Below, piece by piece: positions 33,976 through 44,186 of a stretch of 64,000 nt of DNA (position 1 is its first letter; the number at the start of each line of letters is the position of its first letter). Position numbers and translations under genes: made by a program. The stretch lies in the NCBI GenBank assembly GCA_014649555.1, contig BMTG01000003.1, forward strand, positions 434,001 to 498,000. The letters run 5' to 3'. The DNA comes from Streptomyces globisporus (lineage in GTDB: Bacteria > Actinomycetota > Actinomycetes > Streptomycetales > Streptomycetaceae). The notes beneath the pieces were generated by a model. The model saw only the letters and a list, made by a program, of their open reading frames with translations, made no database searches and had not been told where the DNA came from.

Positions 33976-35028
33976 CTACCAGCGCAGCAGCACCAGTTCG
34001 CAGCAGAATCCCGGGCCCATGGCGAGCAGCAGTCCGGGGGTGCCCGGTTCGGGCCGGCGCTGTTCGATGGTGTCCCGCAGGACGTGCAGAACCGAGGACG
34101 AGGACAGGTTGCCGATGTCGGCCAGCGAGCGCCAGGTGACGTCGAGTGCCCCGTCGCGCAGGTCGAGGACCTCGGTCACCGCCTCCAGGACCTTGGGGCC
34201 GCCCGGGTGGCAGACCCAGTGGGCGATGTCCTTGGGTTTGAGGCCGTGTTCGCCGAGGAACTCCCGTACGTCGTCGGCGAGATAGTGGCGTACGACGTCG
34301 GGCACGCCGGGATCGAGGACGACGCGGAATCCGGTGGAGCCGATGTCCCAGCCCATGACGTGCTCGGTGTCCGGGTACATCCGGCTGCGCGTGGCCACGA
34401 TCTCGGGCCCGGCGACGGCCCGGCGGCCGCCGAGGGCGACGACGGCGGCCGCCCCGTCCCCGAACAGCGCGGTCGCGACGAGATTGGCGCGCGAGGTGTC
34501 GTGGCGCTGGAAGGTGAGGGAGCAGAGCTCGACCGACAGGAGCACGGCCACGTCGTCGGGGTGGCCGAGGAGGTAGTCGTGCAGCCGGGCCGTTCCGGCG
34601 GCTCCGGCGACACAGCCGAGGCCGAAGACGGGCAGCCGTCTGACGTCGGACCGCATGCCCAGCCTGGTGACGAGCCGGGCGTCGATCGAGGGGGCGGCGA
34701 TACCGGTGACGGAGGTGAACATCAGCAGGTCGACATCGGTGGGGCGCAGTCCCGCCGTCCGCAGCGCCCCGCGTACGGCTTGGGCGCCGAGGTCGACGGC
34801 GGACCGGATGAACACGTCGTTGGACGGGCCGAAGCCGTCGAGGTCGCGGTAGCCGTCCAGCGGCAGCACGGTGTGCCGGCTGCGGACCCGGGCGTTCTCG
34901 TGGAGCCGGTCGAGGACGCGGCGGTCGGCGCCGGGCGGCAGACAGGTCCGGGCCACCATGTCGGTGACCTCGCGCTGGGTGTGACGGTGCGGCGGCAGAG
35001 CCCCGTGCACCGCGGCGATGCGGGTCAT
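33976..35028 (-). CDS. srsA: Type III polyketide synthase (alkylresorcinol-synthase-like, SrsA)
   Basis: A 350-residue chalcone/stilbene-synthase-fold enzyme. ATG 35028 follows AGGAGGCAGG. Catalytic Cys139 (FGLGCVAGAAG), His274 (HWVCHPGGPKV) and Asn307 (LADIGNLSSSS) form the triad; the C-terminal MGPGFCCELVLLRW is standard. With the ICMT-type and flavoprotein genes it reproduces the S. griseus srsABC organisation, where it condenses fatty acyl starters with malonyl/methylmalonyl-CoA into alkylresorcinols. Such phenolic lipids enter the membrane and affect penicillin sensitivity. Starter and chain length cannot be read here. Confidence 0.88.
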   Translation of the reverse strand: MTRIAAVHGALPPHRHTQREVTDMVARTCLPPGADRRVLDRLHENARVRSRHTVLPLDGYRDLDGFGPSNDVFIRSAVDLGAQAVRGALRTAGLRPTDVDLLMFTSVTGIAAPSIDARLVTRLGMRSDVRRLPVFGLGCVAGAAGTARLHDYLLGHPDDVAVLLSVELCSLTFQRHDTSRANLVATALFGDGAAAVVALGGRRAVAGPEIVATRSRMYPDTEHVMGWDIGSTGFRVVLDPGVPDVVRHYLADDVREFLGEHGLKPKDIAHWVCHPGGPKVLEAVTEVLDLRDGALDVTWRSLADIGNLSSSSVLHVLRDTIEQRRPEPGTPGLLLAMGPGFCCELVLLRW

Positions 35029-35146
35029 CCTGCCTCCTGCTTCGGTGGCGTCATGCCCCCATCCTGCCCACAAGGTGGTGCGAAACGGCGCAAAAGACCC
35101 GCCCGGTCGTGGCATTGACGGGGCGACAGCCCCCTACGATCGCCCG

Positions 35147-36043
35147 ATGGACGCCACGGAGAGGGTGAGCCCGGCGAGTTCCGTCCCGGTCGACGCCGGT
35201 CCGGCCGGCGCTGGGCGGCGGGGCGGCCGGGCCGTGGGGCTCGCGCTCGCGTGCCACCCCGGCCCCGCGCTCGCCGTGACCGCGCTCGCCTGCGCCCTCG
35301 CCCTGGGCTCCGGCCTCGGCGGCCCCCGTTCCGCACTGCTCACGGCGGCAGTGCTGAGCGGCCAGCTCTCGGTGGGCTGGTGCAACGACGCGTACGACGC
35401 GCGGCTTGACGCCCGGGCGGGCCGCCGGGGGAAGCCCGCGGCCGACGGCACGGTCGGGGCGGGCGCGGTGTGGGCGGCGGCGACGGTCGCGCTCGCCTTG
35501 TGCGTACCGCTCTCGCTGGCCTGCGGGGCCCTCGCCGGTACGGTGCACCTCGCCGCGGTCGCGGCCGCCTGGCTCTACAACCTGCGGCTCAAGGCGACCG
35601 CCCTGTCCTGGCTGCCGTATGTGGCGGGATTCGGGGCCCTGCCCGCCGCCGTCGCCCTCGCCCTGCCCGGCGGGCCGGCGCCCCGGTGGTGGACGGTGGC
35701 AGCCGGGGCCCTGCTCGGGTTCGCGGCACATCTGGCCGACACGCTCCCGGACATCGCGGAGGACCGGGCGGCCGGAATCCGGGGCCTTCCGCACCGGCTG
35801 GGCGACCGGGGGACCCGGCTGCTGCTGCCGCTGCCGCTCCTCGGCGCGACGGCGGTGCTGGCGCTCGGCCCGCCCGGACCGGTCGGCGCCGGAGGTGCGG
35901 CGGCACTCGTCCTGGCCGGTGCGGCGGCGGCCGCGGGCCCGGCGCTCGGCCGACGGTGGCGCAAGGCGGCACTGGCCGGAGCGGTGGCCGTGGCGGCGGT
36001 GGATCTGGCGCTGTTGCTGGTCCGGGGCGTAGCGGCGGGGTGA
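35147..36043 (+). CDS. UbiA-family prenyltransferase (or related membrane transferase)
   Basis: A 298-residue protein with about eight to nine helices. ATG 35147 is the first plausible start after the divergent gap. First acidic motif NDAYDARLDA (NDxxDxxxD) and second DTLPDIAED (DxxxD) are both present, as needed for Mg-prenyl-diphosphate chemistry. It is divergent from the type III PKS operon, 118 bases away, suggesting prenylation of the phenolic lipid or supply of a related quinone. The aromatic acceptor is inferred, not shown. Confidence 0.86.
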   Translation: MDATERVSPASSVPVDAGPAGAGRRGGRAVGLALACHPGPALAVTALACALALGSGLGGPRSALLTAAVLSGQLSVGWCNDAYDARLDARAGRRGKPAADGTVGAGAVWAAATVALALCVPLSLACGALAGTVHLAAVAAAWLYNLRLKATALSWLPYVAGFGALPAAVALALPGGPAPRWWTVAAGALLGFAAHLADTLPDIAEDRAAGIRGLPHRLGDRGTRLLLPLPLLGATAVLALGPPGPVGAGGAAALVLAGAAAAAGPALGRRWRKAALAGAVAVAAVDLALLLVRGVAAG

Positions 36044-36207
36044 ACAGGCCCGCATCGAGACCTTCCTGACGTGGCGTCATATTACACGTCCGGATGACAT
36101 GACCATGCGAAGACCGTTGACAAATCCGAAACAGCGCAGAAATCTGTGAACCTCTGGCCGCAAAAGATTGACTTGTGGACTCAAATACTGTGGAAACAGA
36201 GGACATC

Positions 36208-39159
36208 ATGAGATGGAAGCGACTCACCGGACGGACGGTCGCCGGGCTGCTGACAGCCGGGCTGATCTCCGCCGGGCTCCTGCCCGTCACCGCGAGCGCG
36301 GCTGAGGCCACGGACCTCGCGCGGGGCAAGACGGTCACCGCCAGCGGATCGCACGGCGGATACCCGGCCGCCAACGCCAACGACGGCAAGGTCGACAGCT
36401 ACTGGGAATCCAACGGCCATCCCGCCGACCTGACCGTGAAGCTCGGCGCCGACGCGGACGTCCAGTCCGTGGTCGTCAAGCTCAACCCGGACCCGATCTG
36501 GGCGACTCGGACGCAGGACATCCAGGTGCTCGGCCGGACGCAGGACAGCACGGCGTTCACCTCGCTGCGGGCCCGGGCCGGCTATGTGTTCAACCCCAGC
36601 TCCAACCGGAACACGGTGACCATCCCGGTCACCGGCCGGGTCGCCGACCTCCAGCTGAAGTTCTTCTCCAACACCGAGGCGCCCGGCGCCCAGGTCGCCG
36701 AGATCCAGGTCTTCGGGACGGCCGCGCCCAACCCGGACCTGACGGTGAGCGCACTGTCCTGGAGCCCGTCGTCACCGTCCGAGACGGACGACATCACCGT
36801 CGAGGGGACCGTCCGCAACGCCGGCTCGGCCGCCTCCCCCGCGACCACCGTCAATGTGAGCCTCGGCGGCGTGGTCGTGGGCAGCGCGCCGGTCGGCCCC
36901 CTCGCGGCCGGGGCCTCGGCCCCGGTCTCGGTCGAGGTCGGCAAGCGGCCGCAGGGGTCGTACACCGTCTCGGCGCTGGTGGACCCGACCGACACGGTCG
37001 TCGAGTCGGACAACACCAACAACAGCCGCACCACCGCCTCCCCGCTGGTGGTCGGCCAGAGCCCCGGCCCCGACCTGGAGGTCCGCTCCATCACCTCCAG
37101 CCCGGCCAACCCGGCCGTCGGCGCGGCGGTCACCTTCACCGTGGCCGTGCACAACCGCGGCACCGGCGCGGTGAGCGCGGGCACCGTCACCCGGCTGACC
37201 GTCGGTTCCACCACACTCAACGGCACCACCCCGGCCATCGCCGCGGGCGCGACCGCGAACGTCACGGTCGGCGGCAGCTGGACGGCGGCGAGCGGCGGCG
37301 CGACCCTGAGCGCCACCGCCGACGCCACGAACCTGGTCGCGGAGACCAGCGAGACCAACAACACCTTCGCCCGGTCCATCGTGGTCGGACGCGGCGCGGC
37401 CGTCCCGTACACCGAACTGGAGGCGGAGAAGGCTGACTACCAGGGCACGTTGCTGCAGTCCGACGCCGAACGCACCTTCGGGCACACCAACTTCGCCACC
37501 GAGTCCTCCGGCCGCGAGTCGGTGCGGCTCAACTCCATGGGTGAGTACGTGGAGTTCACCTCGACCGCCCCGGCGAACTCGATCGTCGTCCGCAACTCGA
37601 TCCCGGACGCACCGGGCGGTGGGGGCCGCGAGGCGACCATCAGCCTGTACGCCGACGGCAAGTTCGTCCGCAAGCTCGACCTCTCCTCGAAGCACAGCTG
37701 GCTGTACGGGAACACCGACAGCCCCGAGGGGCTCACCAACACGCCGGGCGGCGACGCAAGGCGGCTGTTCGACGAGTCCCACGCCCTGCTCACCGAGACC
37801 TACCCGGTGGGAACGAAGTTCCGCCTCCAGCGGGACGCGAGCGACAACGCCGCCTTCTACATCATCGACCTGATCGACCTGGAGCAGGTGGCGGCGCCCT
37901 CCTCGCAGCCGTCCGGCTGTGTCTCCATCACGACGTACGGCGCGGTGGCGAACGACGGGCTCGACGACACGGCCGCCATCCAGCGCGCGGTGACGGCGAA
38001 CCAGAACGGTGAGATCGACTGCGTCTGGATCCCGGCGGGCCAGTGGCGCCAGGAGCAGAAGATCCTCACCGACGACCCGCTCGACCGGGGCCAGTGGAAC
38101 CAGGTCGGCATCCGGGACGTGACGATCCGGGGCGCGGGCATGTGGCACTCCCAGCTCTACACGCTGACCCCGCCGCACGAGGCGGGCGGCATCAACCACC
38201 CGCACGAGGGCAACTTCGGTTTCGACATCGACGAGAACACGCAAATCTCCGACATCGCCATCTTCGGCTCGGGCACGATCCGCGGCGGTGACGGCAACCA
38301 CGAGGGCGGCGTCGCGCTCAACGGCCGGTTCGGCAAGGACACGAAGATCAGCAACGTCTGGATCGAGCACGCCAACGTGGGCGTCTGGGCGGGCCGCGAC
38401 TTCGACAACATCCAGGAGCTGTGGAACCCGGGCGACGGCGTCGAGTTCACCGGGATGCGGATCCGCAACACGTACGCGGACGGCATCAACTTCGCCAACG
38501 GCACACGGAATTCCACGGTCTACAACTCGTCGTTCCGCAACACCGGCGACGACGCGCTCGCCGTCTGGTCCAGCAAGTACGTCAAGGACCAGTCCGTCGA
38601 CATCGGCCACGACAACAGCTTCCGCAACAACACCATCCAGCTCCCGTGGCGTGCCAACGGCATCGCGATCTACGGCGGTTACGGCAACAAGATCGAGAAC
38701 AACCTGATCTCCGACACCATGAACTACCCGGCCATCATGCTGGCGACCGACCACGACCCGCTGCCCTTCTCCGGGCAGACGCTGATCGCCAACAACGGCC
38801 TGTACCGCACCGGCGGAGCCTTCTGGAACGAGGACCAGGAGTTCGGTGCGATCACCCTCTTCCCGCAGAACCTGCCGATCCCCGGAGTCACGATCCGCGA
38901 CACGGACATCGTCGACTCCACCTATGACGGCATCCAGTTCAAGACGGGCGGCGGCCTGATGCCGGACGTCAAGATCCAGAACGTGCGGATCGAGAAGTCC
39001 AACAACGGCTCCGGCATCCTCGCGATGGGCGGCGCACGCGGCAACGCGACGCTCACCGGCGTGACGATCACCGACTCGCGCGACGGCCATGTGCTGATCG
39101 AGCCGGGTTCCCAGTTCACGATCTCCGGCACCCCGAACGGCGCCCGCGCGAAGCGCTGA
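36208..39159 (+). CDS. Secreted modular glycanase, GH87-like alpha-1,3-glucanase/mycodextranase
   Basis: A 983-residue secreted protein. ATG 36208 (AGAGGACATC upstream) is favoured over GTG 36175 because a signal peptide follows at once. Order: discoidin-like CBM32 (about 33-175), two CARDB beta-sandwiches (about 180-290 and 297-400), a carbohydrate-binding segment starting ELEAEKADYQGTLLQ (about 408-570) and a right-handed beta-helix (about 575-983). Acidic pairs in the helix (NTGDDALAVWS) are the likely catalytic centre, as in GH87 glucanases. It would digest fungal or bacterial alpha-glucan. TTGACA at 36117-36122 is a possible -35 in an AT-richer leader. Confidence 0.85.
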   Translation: MRWKRLTGRTVAGLLTAGLISAGLLPVTASAAEATDLARGKTVTASGSHGGYPAANANDGKVDSYWESNGHPADLTVKLGADADVQSVVVKLNPDPIWATRTQDIQVLGRTQDSTAFTSLRARAGYVFNPSSNRNTVTIPVTGRVADLQLKFFSNTEAPGAQVAEIQVFGTAAPNPDLTVSALSWSPSSPSETDDITVEGTVRNAGSAASPATTVNVSLGGVVVGSAPVGPLAAGASAPVSVEVGKRPQGSYTVSALVDPTDTVVESDNTNNSRTTASPLVVGQSPGPDLEVRSITSSPANPAVGAAVTFTVAVHNRGTGAVSAGTVTRLTVGSTTLNGTTPAIAAGATANVTVGGSWTAASGGATLSATADATNLVAETSETNNTFARSIVVGRGAAVPYTELEAEKADYQGTLLQSDAERTFGHTNFATESSGRESVRLNSMGEYVEFTSTAPANSIVVRNSIPDAPGGGGREATISLYADGKFVRKLDLSSKHSWLYGNTDSPEGLTNTPGGDARRLFDESHALLTETYPVGTKFRLQRDASDNAAFYIIDLIDLEQVAAPSSQPSGCVSITTYGAVANDGLDDTAAIQRAVTANQNGEIDCVWIPAGQWRQEQKILTDDPLDRGQWNQVGIRDVTIRGAGMWHSQLYTLTPPHEAGGINHPHEGNFGFDIDENTQISDIAIFGSGTIRGGDGNHEGGVALNGRFGKDTKISNVWIEHANVGVWAGRDFDNIQELWNPGDGVEFTGMRIRNTYADGINFANGTRNSTVYNSSFRNTGDDALAVWSSKYVKDQSVDIGHDNSFRNNTIQLPWRANGIAIYGGYGNKIENNLISDTMNYPAIMLATDHDPLPFSGQTLIANNGLYRTGGAFWNEDQEFGAITLFPQNLPIPGVTIRDTDIVDSTYDGIQFKTGGGLMPDVKIQNVRIEKSNNGSGILAMGGARGNATLTGVTITDSRDGHVLIEPGSQFTISGTPNGARAKR

Positions 39160-39174
39160 ACCCCCCTGAACGGT

Positions 39175-39207
39175 TCCCGGGCCGGCGGATCCCCCGCCGG
39201 CCCGGGA
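39175..39207 (+). terminator. Terminator hairpin after the glycanase gene
   Basis: A perfect 14-base stem (39175-39188 with 39194-39207) and an ATCCC loop begin 16 bases past the glycanase stop. Confidence 0.78.
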
Positions 39208-39280
39208 GCACCCCTTTCCCCGGTGGATTCGGTGGTGCACGGCTCTGGGAAGTGCAAGGCCCCGGGGCTACCCTCCGCGC

Positions 39281-40360
39281 ATGATTCCCACGGTTGTCTG
39301 GGGTACCGGCAACGTCGGCCGCGCGGCGATCCGCGCCGTCGAGGCCCATCCGGCACTGACACTCACCGCCGTCCTCGTGCACGATCCCGCCAAGGTCGGC
39401 CGCGACGCCGGCGAACTCGGCGGTCTCGGGCGCACGCTCGGGGTCGCGGCCACCGACGACATCGCCGCCGCCCTGGCCGCCCGCCCCCGGGCGGTGGTCT
39501 ACGCGGCGTCCGGCGACATCCGCCCCGACGACGCACTGGCCGACATCGGCCGGGCGATCCGGGCCGGTGCGGTGGTCGTCACGCCCTCCCTCTATCCGCT
39601 CTACGACCAGCGCAACGCCCCGCCCGAGCTGCGGGACCCGGTCCTGGCCGCCGTCGCCGAGGGCGGCGGCTCCCTCTTCGTCTCCGGTGTCGACCCCGGC
39701 TGGGGCAACGACGTCCTGCCCCTGCTGGTCAGCGGTCTCGGTACCGAGGTGGACGTCATCCGCTGCCAGGAGATCTTCGACTACTCCACGTACGAGCAGG
39801 AGGATTCGGTCCGCCATCTCATCGGGATGGGGCACCCGATGGACTACCAGCCGCTGATGCTGGCGGAGAGCGTTCCGACGATGGTGTGGGGCGGTCAGAT
39901 ACGTCTGATGGCGCGGGCGCTGGGCGTCGAGCTCGACGAGATCCGCGAGACGATGGACCGGCGGGCGCTGGACACGGCGGTGACCACGCGCACGATGGGC
40001 GAATTCGCGGCGGGCACCCAGGGCGCCGTGCGCTTCGAGGTGCAGGGCATCGTGGGCGGCGAGCCCCGGATCGTCATCGAGCACATCACCCGGATCCACG
40101 CGTCGTGCGCCCCTGACTGGCCGTCCCCGCCCGACGGGGTGGGCGCGCACCGGGTGGTGATCGAGGGGCGGCCCCGTATCGAGGTGACGGTCGAGGCCTC
40201 GGACGAGGGCGAGAACCGGTCGGCGGGCGGCAACGCCACCGCGGTCGGGCGGCTCGTCTCGGCGATCGACTGGCTGGTGGACGCGAAGCCGGGGCTGTAC
40301 GACGCACTCGACGTTCCGCTGCGGCCTGCGGTCGGCAGGCTGGGAAGGAGACCGGCATGA
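39281..40360 (+). CDS. DapB-like NAD(P)-dependent dehydrogenase family protein
   Basis: A 359-residue protein with an N-terminal Rossmann motif VVWGTGNVGRAAIRAV and a C-terminal domain typical of the dihydrodipicolinate-reductase-like group sometimes annotated as amine dehydrogenases (GVDPGWGNDVLPLL, QEIFDYSTYEQED, WGGQIRLMARALGVELDEI). True DapB function is unlikely because the protein is about 100 residues too long and lacks the DapB lysine motif. It is coupled to an AhpD-like gene by an ATGA overlap. Substrate unknown. Confidence 0.85.
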   Translation: MIPTVVWGTGNVGRAAIRAVEAHPALTLTAVLVHDPAKVGRDAGELGGLGRTLGVAATDDIAAALAARPRAVVYAASGDIRPDDALADIGRAIRAGAVVVTPSLYPLYDQRNAPPELRDPVLAAVAEGGGSLFVSGVDPGWGNDVLPLLVSGLGTEVDVIRCQEIFDYSTYEQEDSVRHLIGMGHPMDYQPLMLAESVPTMVWGGQIRLMARALGVELDEIRETMDRRALDTAVTTRTMGEFAAGTQGAVRFEVQGIVGGEPRIVIEHITRIHASCAPDWPSPPDGVGAHRVVIEGRPRIEVTVEASDEGENRSAGGNATAVGRLVSAIDWLVDAKPGLYDALDVPLRPAVGRLGRRPA

Positions 40361-40836
40361 TCATCGACATTCCGGAGGGCCAGGAGCCCATCGGTTACGT
40401 GTGGGGGGAGATGGTCCCCGGCATCGGCGTGGCGGCCGCGACGTTCTCGATGGCCGTCTACGAGCACACGACGCTGGGGCTGCGGGAGTTCGAGGCGGCC
40501 CGGCTGCGGGTGGCGCAGATCAACGGATGCCTGTTCTGTCTGGACTGGCGGACCGAGCGGGACGGGGCGAAGGTCGAGGAGGAGTTCGCCGAGGCGGTGA
40601 CCCAGTGGCGTACGACCGAGGCCTTCGACGAGCGGACCCGGCTCGCGGCGGAGTACGCCGAGCGGTACACGCTCGACCACCACGGTCTGGACGACGCCTT
40701 CTGGCAGCGGATGACCGCGTACTACAGCCAGGCGGAGATCGTGGAGCTGACGATGAGCATCGGCTCGTGGCTGGCGTTCGGGCGGCTCAACCATGTGCTG
40801 GGGATCGACGCGGTGTGCGTTCTGCCCGGTCACTGA
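40357..40836 (+). CDS. Carboxymuconolactone-decarboxylase/AhpD-like protein
   Basis: A 159-residue helical protein with the thiol motif CLFC (Cys58 and Cys61) and a following Asp (CLDWR). The ATG overlaps the previous stop. CMD/AhpD-fold proteins with CxxC act as alkyl-hydroperoxide-reductase partners or thiol-dependent peroxidases, and often pair with oxidoreductases. A redox role in support of the DapB-like enzyme is plausible. A hairpin follows before the convergent cholesterol oxidase. Confidence 0.88.
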   Translation: MIIDIPEGQEPIGYVWGEMVPGIGVAAATFSMAVYEHTTLGLREFEAARLRVAQINGCLFCLDWRTERDGAKVEEEFAEAVTQWRTTEAFDERTRLAAEYAERYTLDHHGLDDAFWQRMTAYYSQAEIVELTMSIGSWLAFGRLNHVLGIDAVCVLPGH

Positions 40837-40842
40837 CGGAGT

Positions 40843-40875
40843 CCGGGGCCGCCGGGTTGGCACTCCCGGCCCCGG
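40843..40875. terminator. Hairpin between convergent AhpD-like and cholesterol-oxidase genes
   Basis: CCGGGGCCG-CC-GGG pairs with CCCGGCCCCGG (40865-40875), with a two-base CC bulge on the left arm. It lies in the 62-base convergent gap and could terminate both transcripts. Confidence 0.55.
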
Positions 40876-40898
40876 GCTCTCCGACGTACGCGGGGCGC

Positions 40899-42578
<1,680 letters not shown>

Positions 42579-42647
42579 CTACTGCCGTTCGCGTGGTAAG
42601 TCACGAGAAACTTGGGGGTAACTTCCCGGCGACACCCCGGTACGCGG

Positions 42648-42681
42648 AAGGGGCCCCGGACCGTGCGGTCCGAGGCCCCTT
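42648..42681 (-). terminator. Terminator hairpin of the LysM-transglycosylase gene
   Basis: AAGGGGCC (42648-42655) pairs with GGCCCCTT (42674-42681), and an inner GGACCG/CGGTCC continues the stem with one mismatch. It starts 24 bases past the stop, on the minus strand. Confidence 0.7.
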
Positions 42682-42704
42682 CGTGCTGCTGGGTCGCGCG
42701 GGGA

Positions 42705-43541
42705 TCAGTAGGCGCCGAAGACGTTGTCGATCGAGCCGTAGCGGTCCGCGGCGTAGTTGCACGCGGCCGTGATGTTGGCGACCGGGTCGTAGCTGTCGGT
42801 CGAGGTGCCGGGCACGTGGTAGGCCTGGAACGTCGGGTCGATGACCTGGAGCAGCCCCTTGGACGGGGTGCCCTTGACCGCGTTGGAGTCCCAGTTGTTG
42901 ATGGCGGCCGGGTTGCCGGAGGACTCGCGCATGATGTTGCGGTGGATGCCCTCGTAGGTGCCGGGGATGCCCTGCTCGGCCATGACCGCCAGGGATTCCT
43001 TGATCCAGCCGTCGAGGTCGTTCGTGTAGGTGACGGCCGCCCTCTCGGCGGCCGGAGCGGCCTTTGCCACGGGGGCGGCGTCGATGCGCTCCGAACGGTC
43101 CGCGCGGTCCGCCGAAGCACCGCGCGCGGCGGACGGGGAAGCCTTGGAGGACTTGCCGTCCGACGAGGCGGCGGACTTGGCCCCGATGACCAGCTTGATA
43201 CCCGGGTGAATGAGGTCGGGATTCGATCCGACGATCTTCCGGTTGCCTTCGTACAGCTTCTCCCAGCCGCCGCTGACGGAATGCTCGCGGGCGATCTTGG
43301 AAAGGGTTTCGCCGGCCACCACGGAATGCTTGGCGGGGGCGGCCTTCGCCGCGGAATTCGCCTGGGCGACCACCGCGGCGGGCGCCACGGCCTGCGGTGC
43401 GGCGGCGGGCGCGGGGGCGGCGAAGGCGCTGGTGGCGCCGATCACCGGGAGGGCGAGAACGGCTCCGCCGGTGGTCAGGGCGGCGAGGCCGCGGCCGAGC
43501 GAGGTGGACTTGGGACGACGGTGCTTACCCTGTGCGGGCAT
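42705..43541 (-). CDS. Secreted LysM and lytic-transglycosylase-like cell-wall enzyme
   Basis: A 278-residue protein: signal peptide (about 1-42, cleaving near SAFAAP), Ala-rich linker, one LysM domain (about 71-119), a charged low-complexity linker, then an SLT/goose-lysozyme-like domain (about 172-278) with catalytic Glu206 (NIMRESSGNPAAINNWDSNA). It should bind and cut peptidoglycan in the wall during growth or spore germination. The ydaO-type riboswitch in its leader ties it to cyclic di-AMP, as for streptomycete Rpf and other wall hydrolases. Confidence 0.92.
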   Translation of the reverse strand: MPAQGKHRRPKSTSLGRGLAALTTGGAVLALPVIGATSAFAAPAPAAAPQAVAPAAVVAQANSAAKAAPAKHSVVAGETLSKIAREHSVSGGWEKLYEGNRKIVGSNPDLIHPGIKLVIGAKSAASSDGKSSKASPSAARGASADRADRSERIDAAPVAKAAPAAERAAVTYTNDLDGWIKESLAVMAEQGIPGTYEGIHRNIMRESSGNPAAINNWDSNAVKGTPSKGLLQVIDPTFQAYHVPGTSTDSYDPVANITAACNYAADRYGSIDNVFGAY

Positions 43542-43557
43542 GGGGGATTTCCTCTCC

Positions 43558-43735
43558 GGCGCCTGCGAGGTGAGCTGTCGGGTTCAGACGGGAGATGTCT
43601 GGCCGCACGGTCGCGCGACTTCACCCCAAGCCGTTCCGGTTACGGATCGGCGACTTACCTGGGTCCCCCGCTCCTGCCGTACGTGAGTGGGTTTCGGATT
43701 CCCGGACGGCGGCAGGATTCGGCGTTCCATCCGGA
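43558..43735 (-). promoter_or_regulatory. ydaO/yuaA-type cyclic di-AMP riboswitch in the LysM-gene leader
   Basis: The minus-strand leader has the ydaO landmarks in order: GCCGAATCC near 43730, GGGGGACCCAGGTAAGTCGC about 43650-43670, GGGGTGAAGTCGCG about 43615-43630, CATCTCCCG, then AACCCGACAGCTCACCTCGC and AGGCG just upstream of the start region. In streptomycetes this OFF riboswitch precedes wall-hydrolase genes and stops expression when cyclic di-AMP is high. Boundaries are approximate. A covariance-model search was not possible. Confidence 0.85.
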
Positions 43736-44115
43736 TTGACGGTGACCGTAGGCGAGAAACGTCGGACGGAACAAGCCCCGCATTCCGGATTCCCTTTTCC
43801 GCGCATGATCGAATAACGGAATTCCCGGATCGCCCCGTGCCATCGTGGCGTCAACTTTCTTCGCACAGAAGGGAACCGATACGTCCGCTTCGGCGTCCGC
43901 CCTCTCGGACGTGACGCTCACCACTTCCTCACGGAGGTGGCGAAATCGCGCCCAAGCAAATACCTCAAAGATCCCGATAAGCCCTTTATTGACCAGGAGC
44001 CCCATAGGGGTCAAATCGACCATTTCGGAATAACAAAACGGGCTGAACGGGCACTCCGGGCGGGGCCGGTCGAAGGGTCCGCGCGGCGATCGCTTACGGT
44101 GTGGGGTGGAGACTA
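43736..44115. other. Long, relatively AT-rich intergenic region
   Basis: About 380 bases upstream of the riboswitch and of the divergent FprA gene. It is clearly less G+C-rich than its surroundings (for example 43970-44040). It must hold the promoter and 5' leader of the LysM gene. A 122-codon minus-strand frame (43655-44023) overlaps the riboswitch and lacks a ribosome site and coding bias, so I do not call it. No repeat or RNA gene was recognised. Confidence 0.5.
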
Positions 44116-44131
44116 GTAAGCCAACCCTTAC
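44116..44131. promoter_or_regulatory. Dyad upstream of the ferredoxin reductase gene
   Basis: GTAAG-CCAACC-CTTAC, five-base arms, lies 56-71 bases before the FprA ATG. It resembles a repressor operator; it does not match the iron box well. Regulator unknown. Confidence 0.4.
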
Positions 44132-44186
44132 CTCCGACGTACGCTGTACCTGCCCGCGTTCGCCCGCCCCGAAGGATCACCACGCC

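Noticed and set aside
43655..44023. 122-codon minus-strand frame upstream of the LysM gene
   Set aside because: Overlaps the riboswitch, lacks a ribosome site and streptomycete third-position bias.
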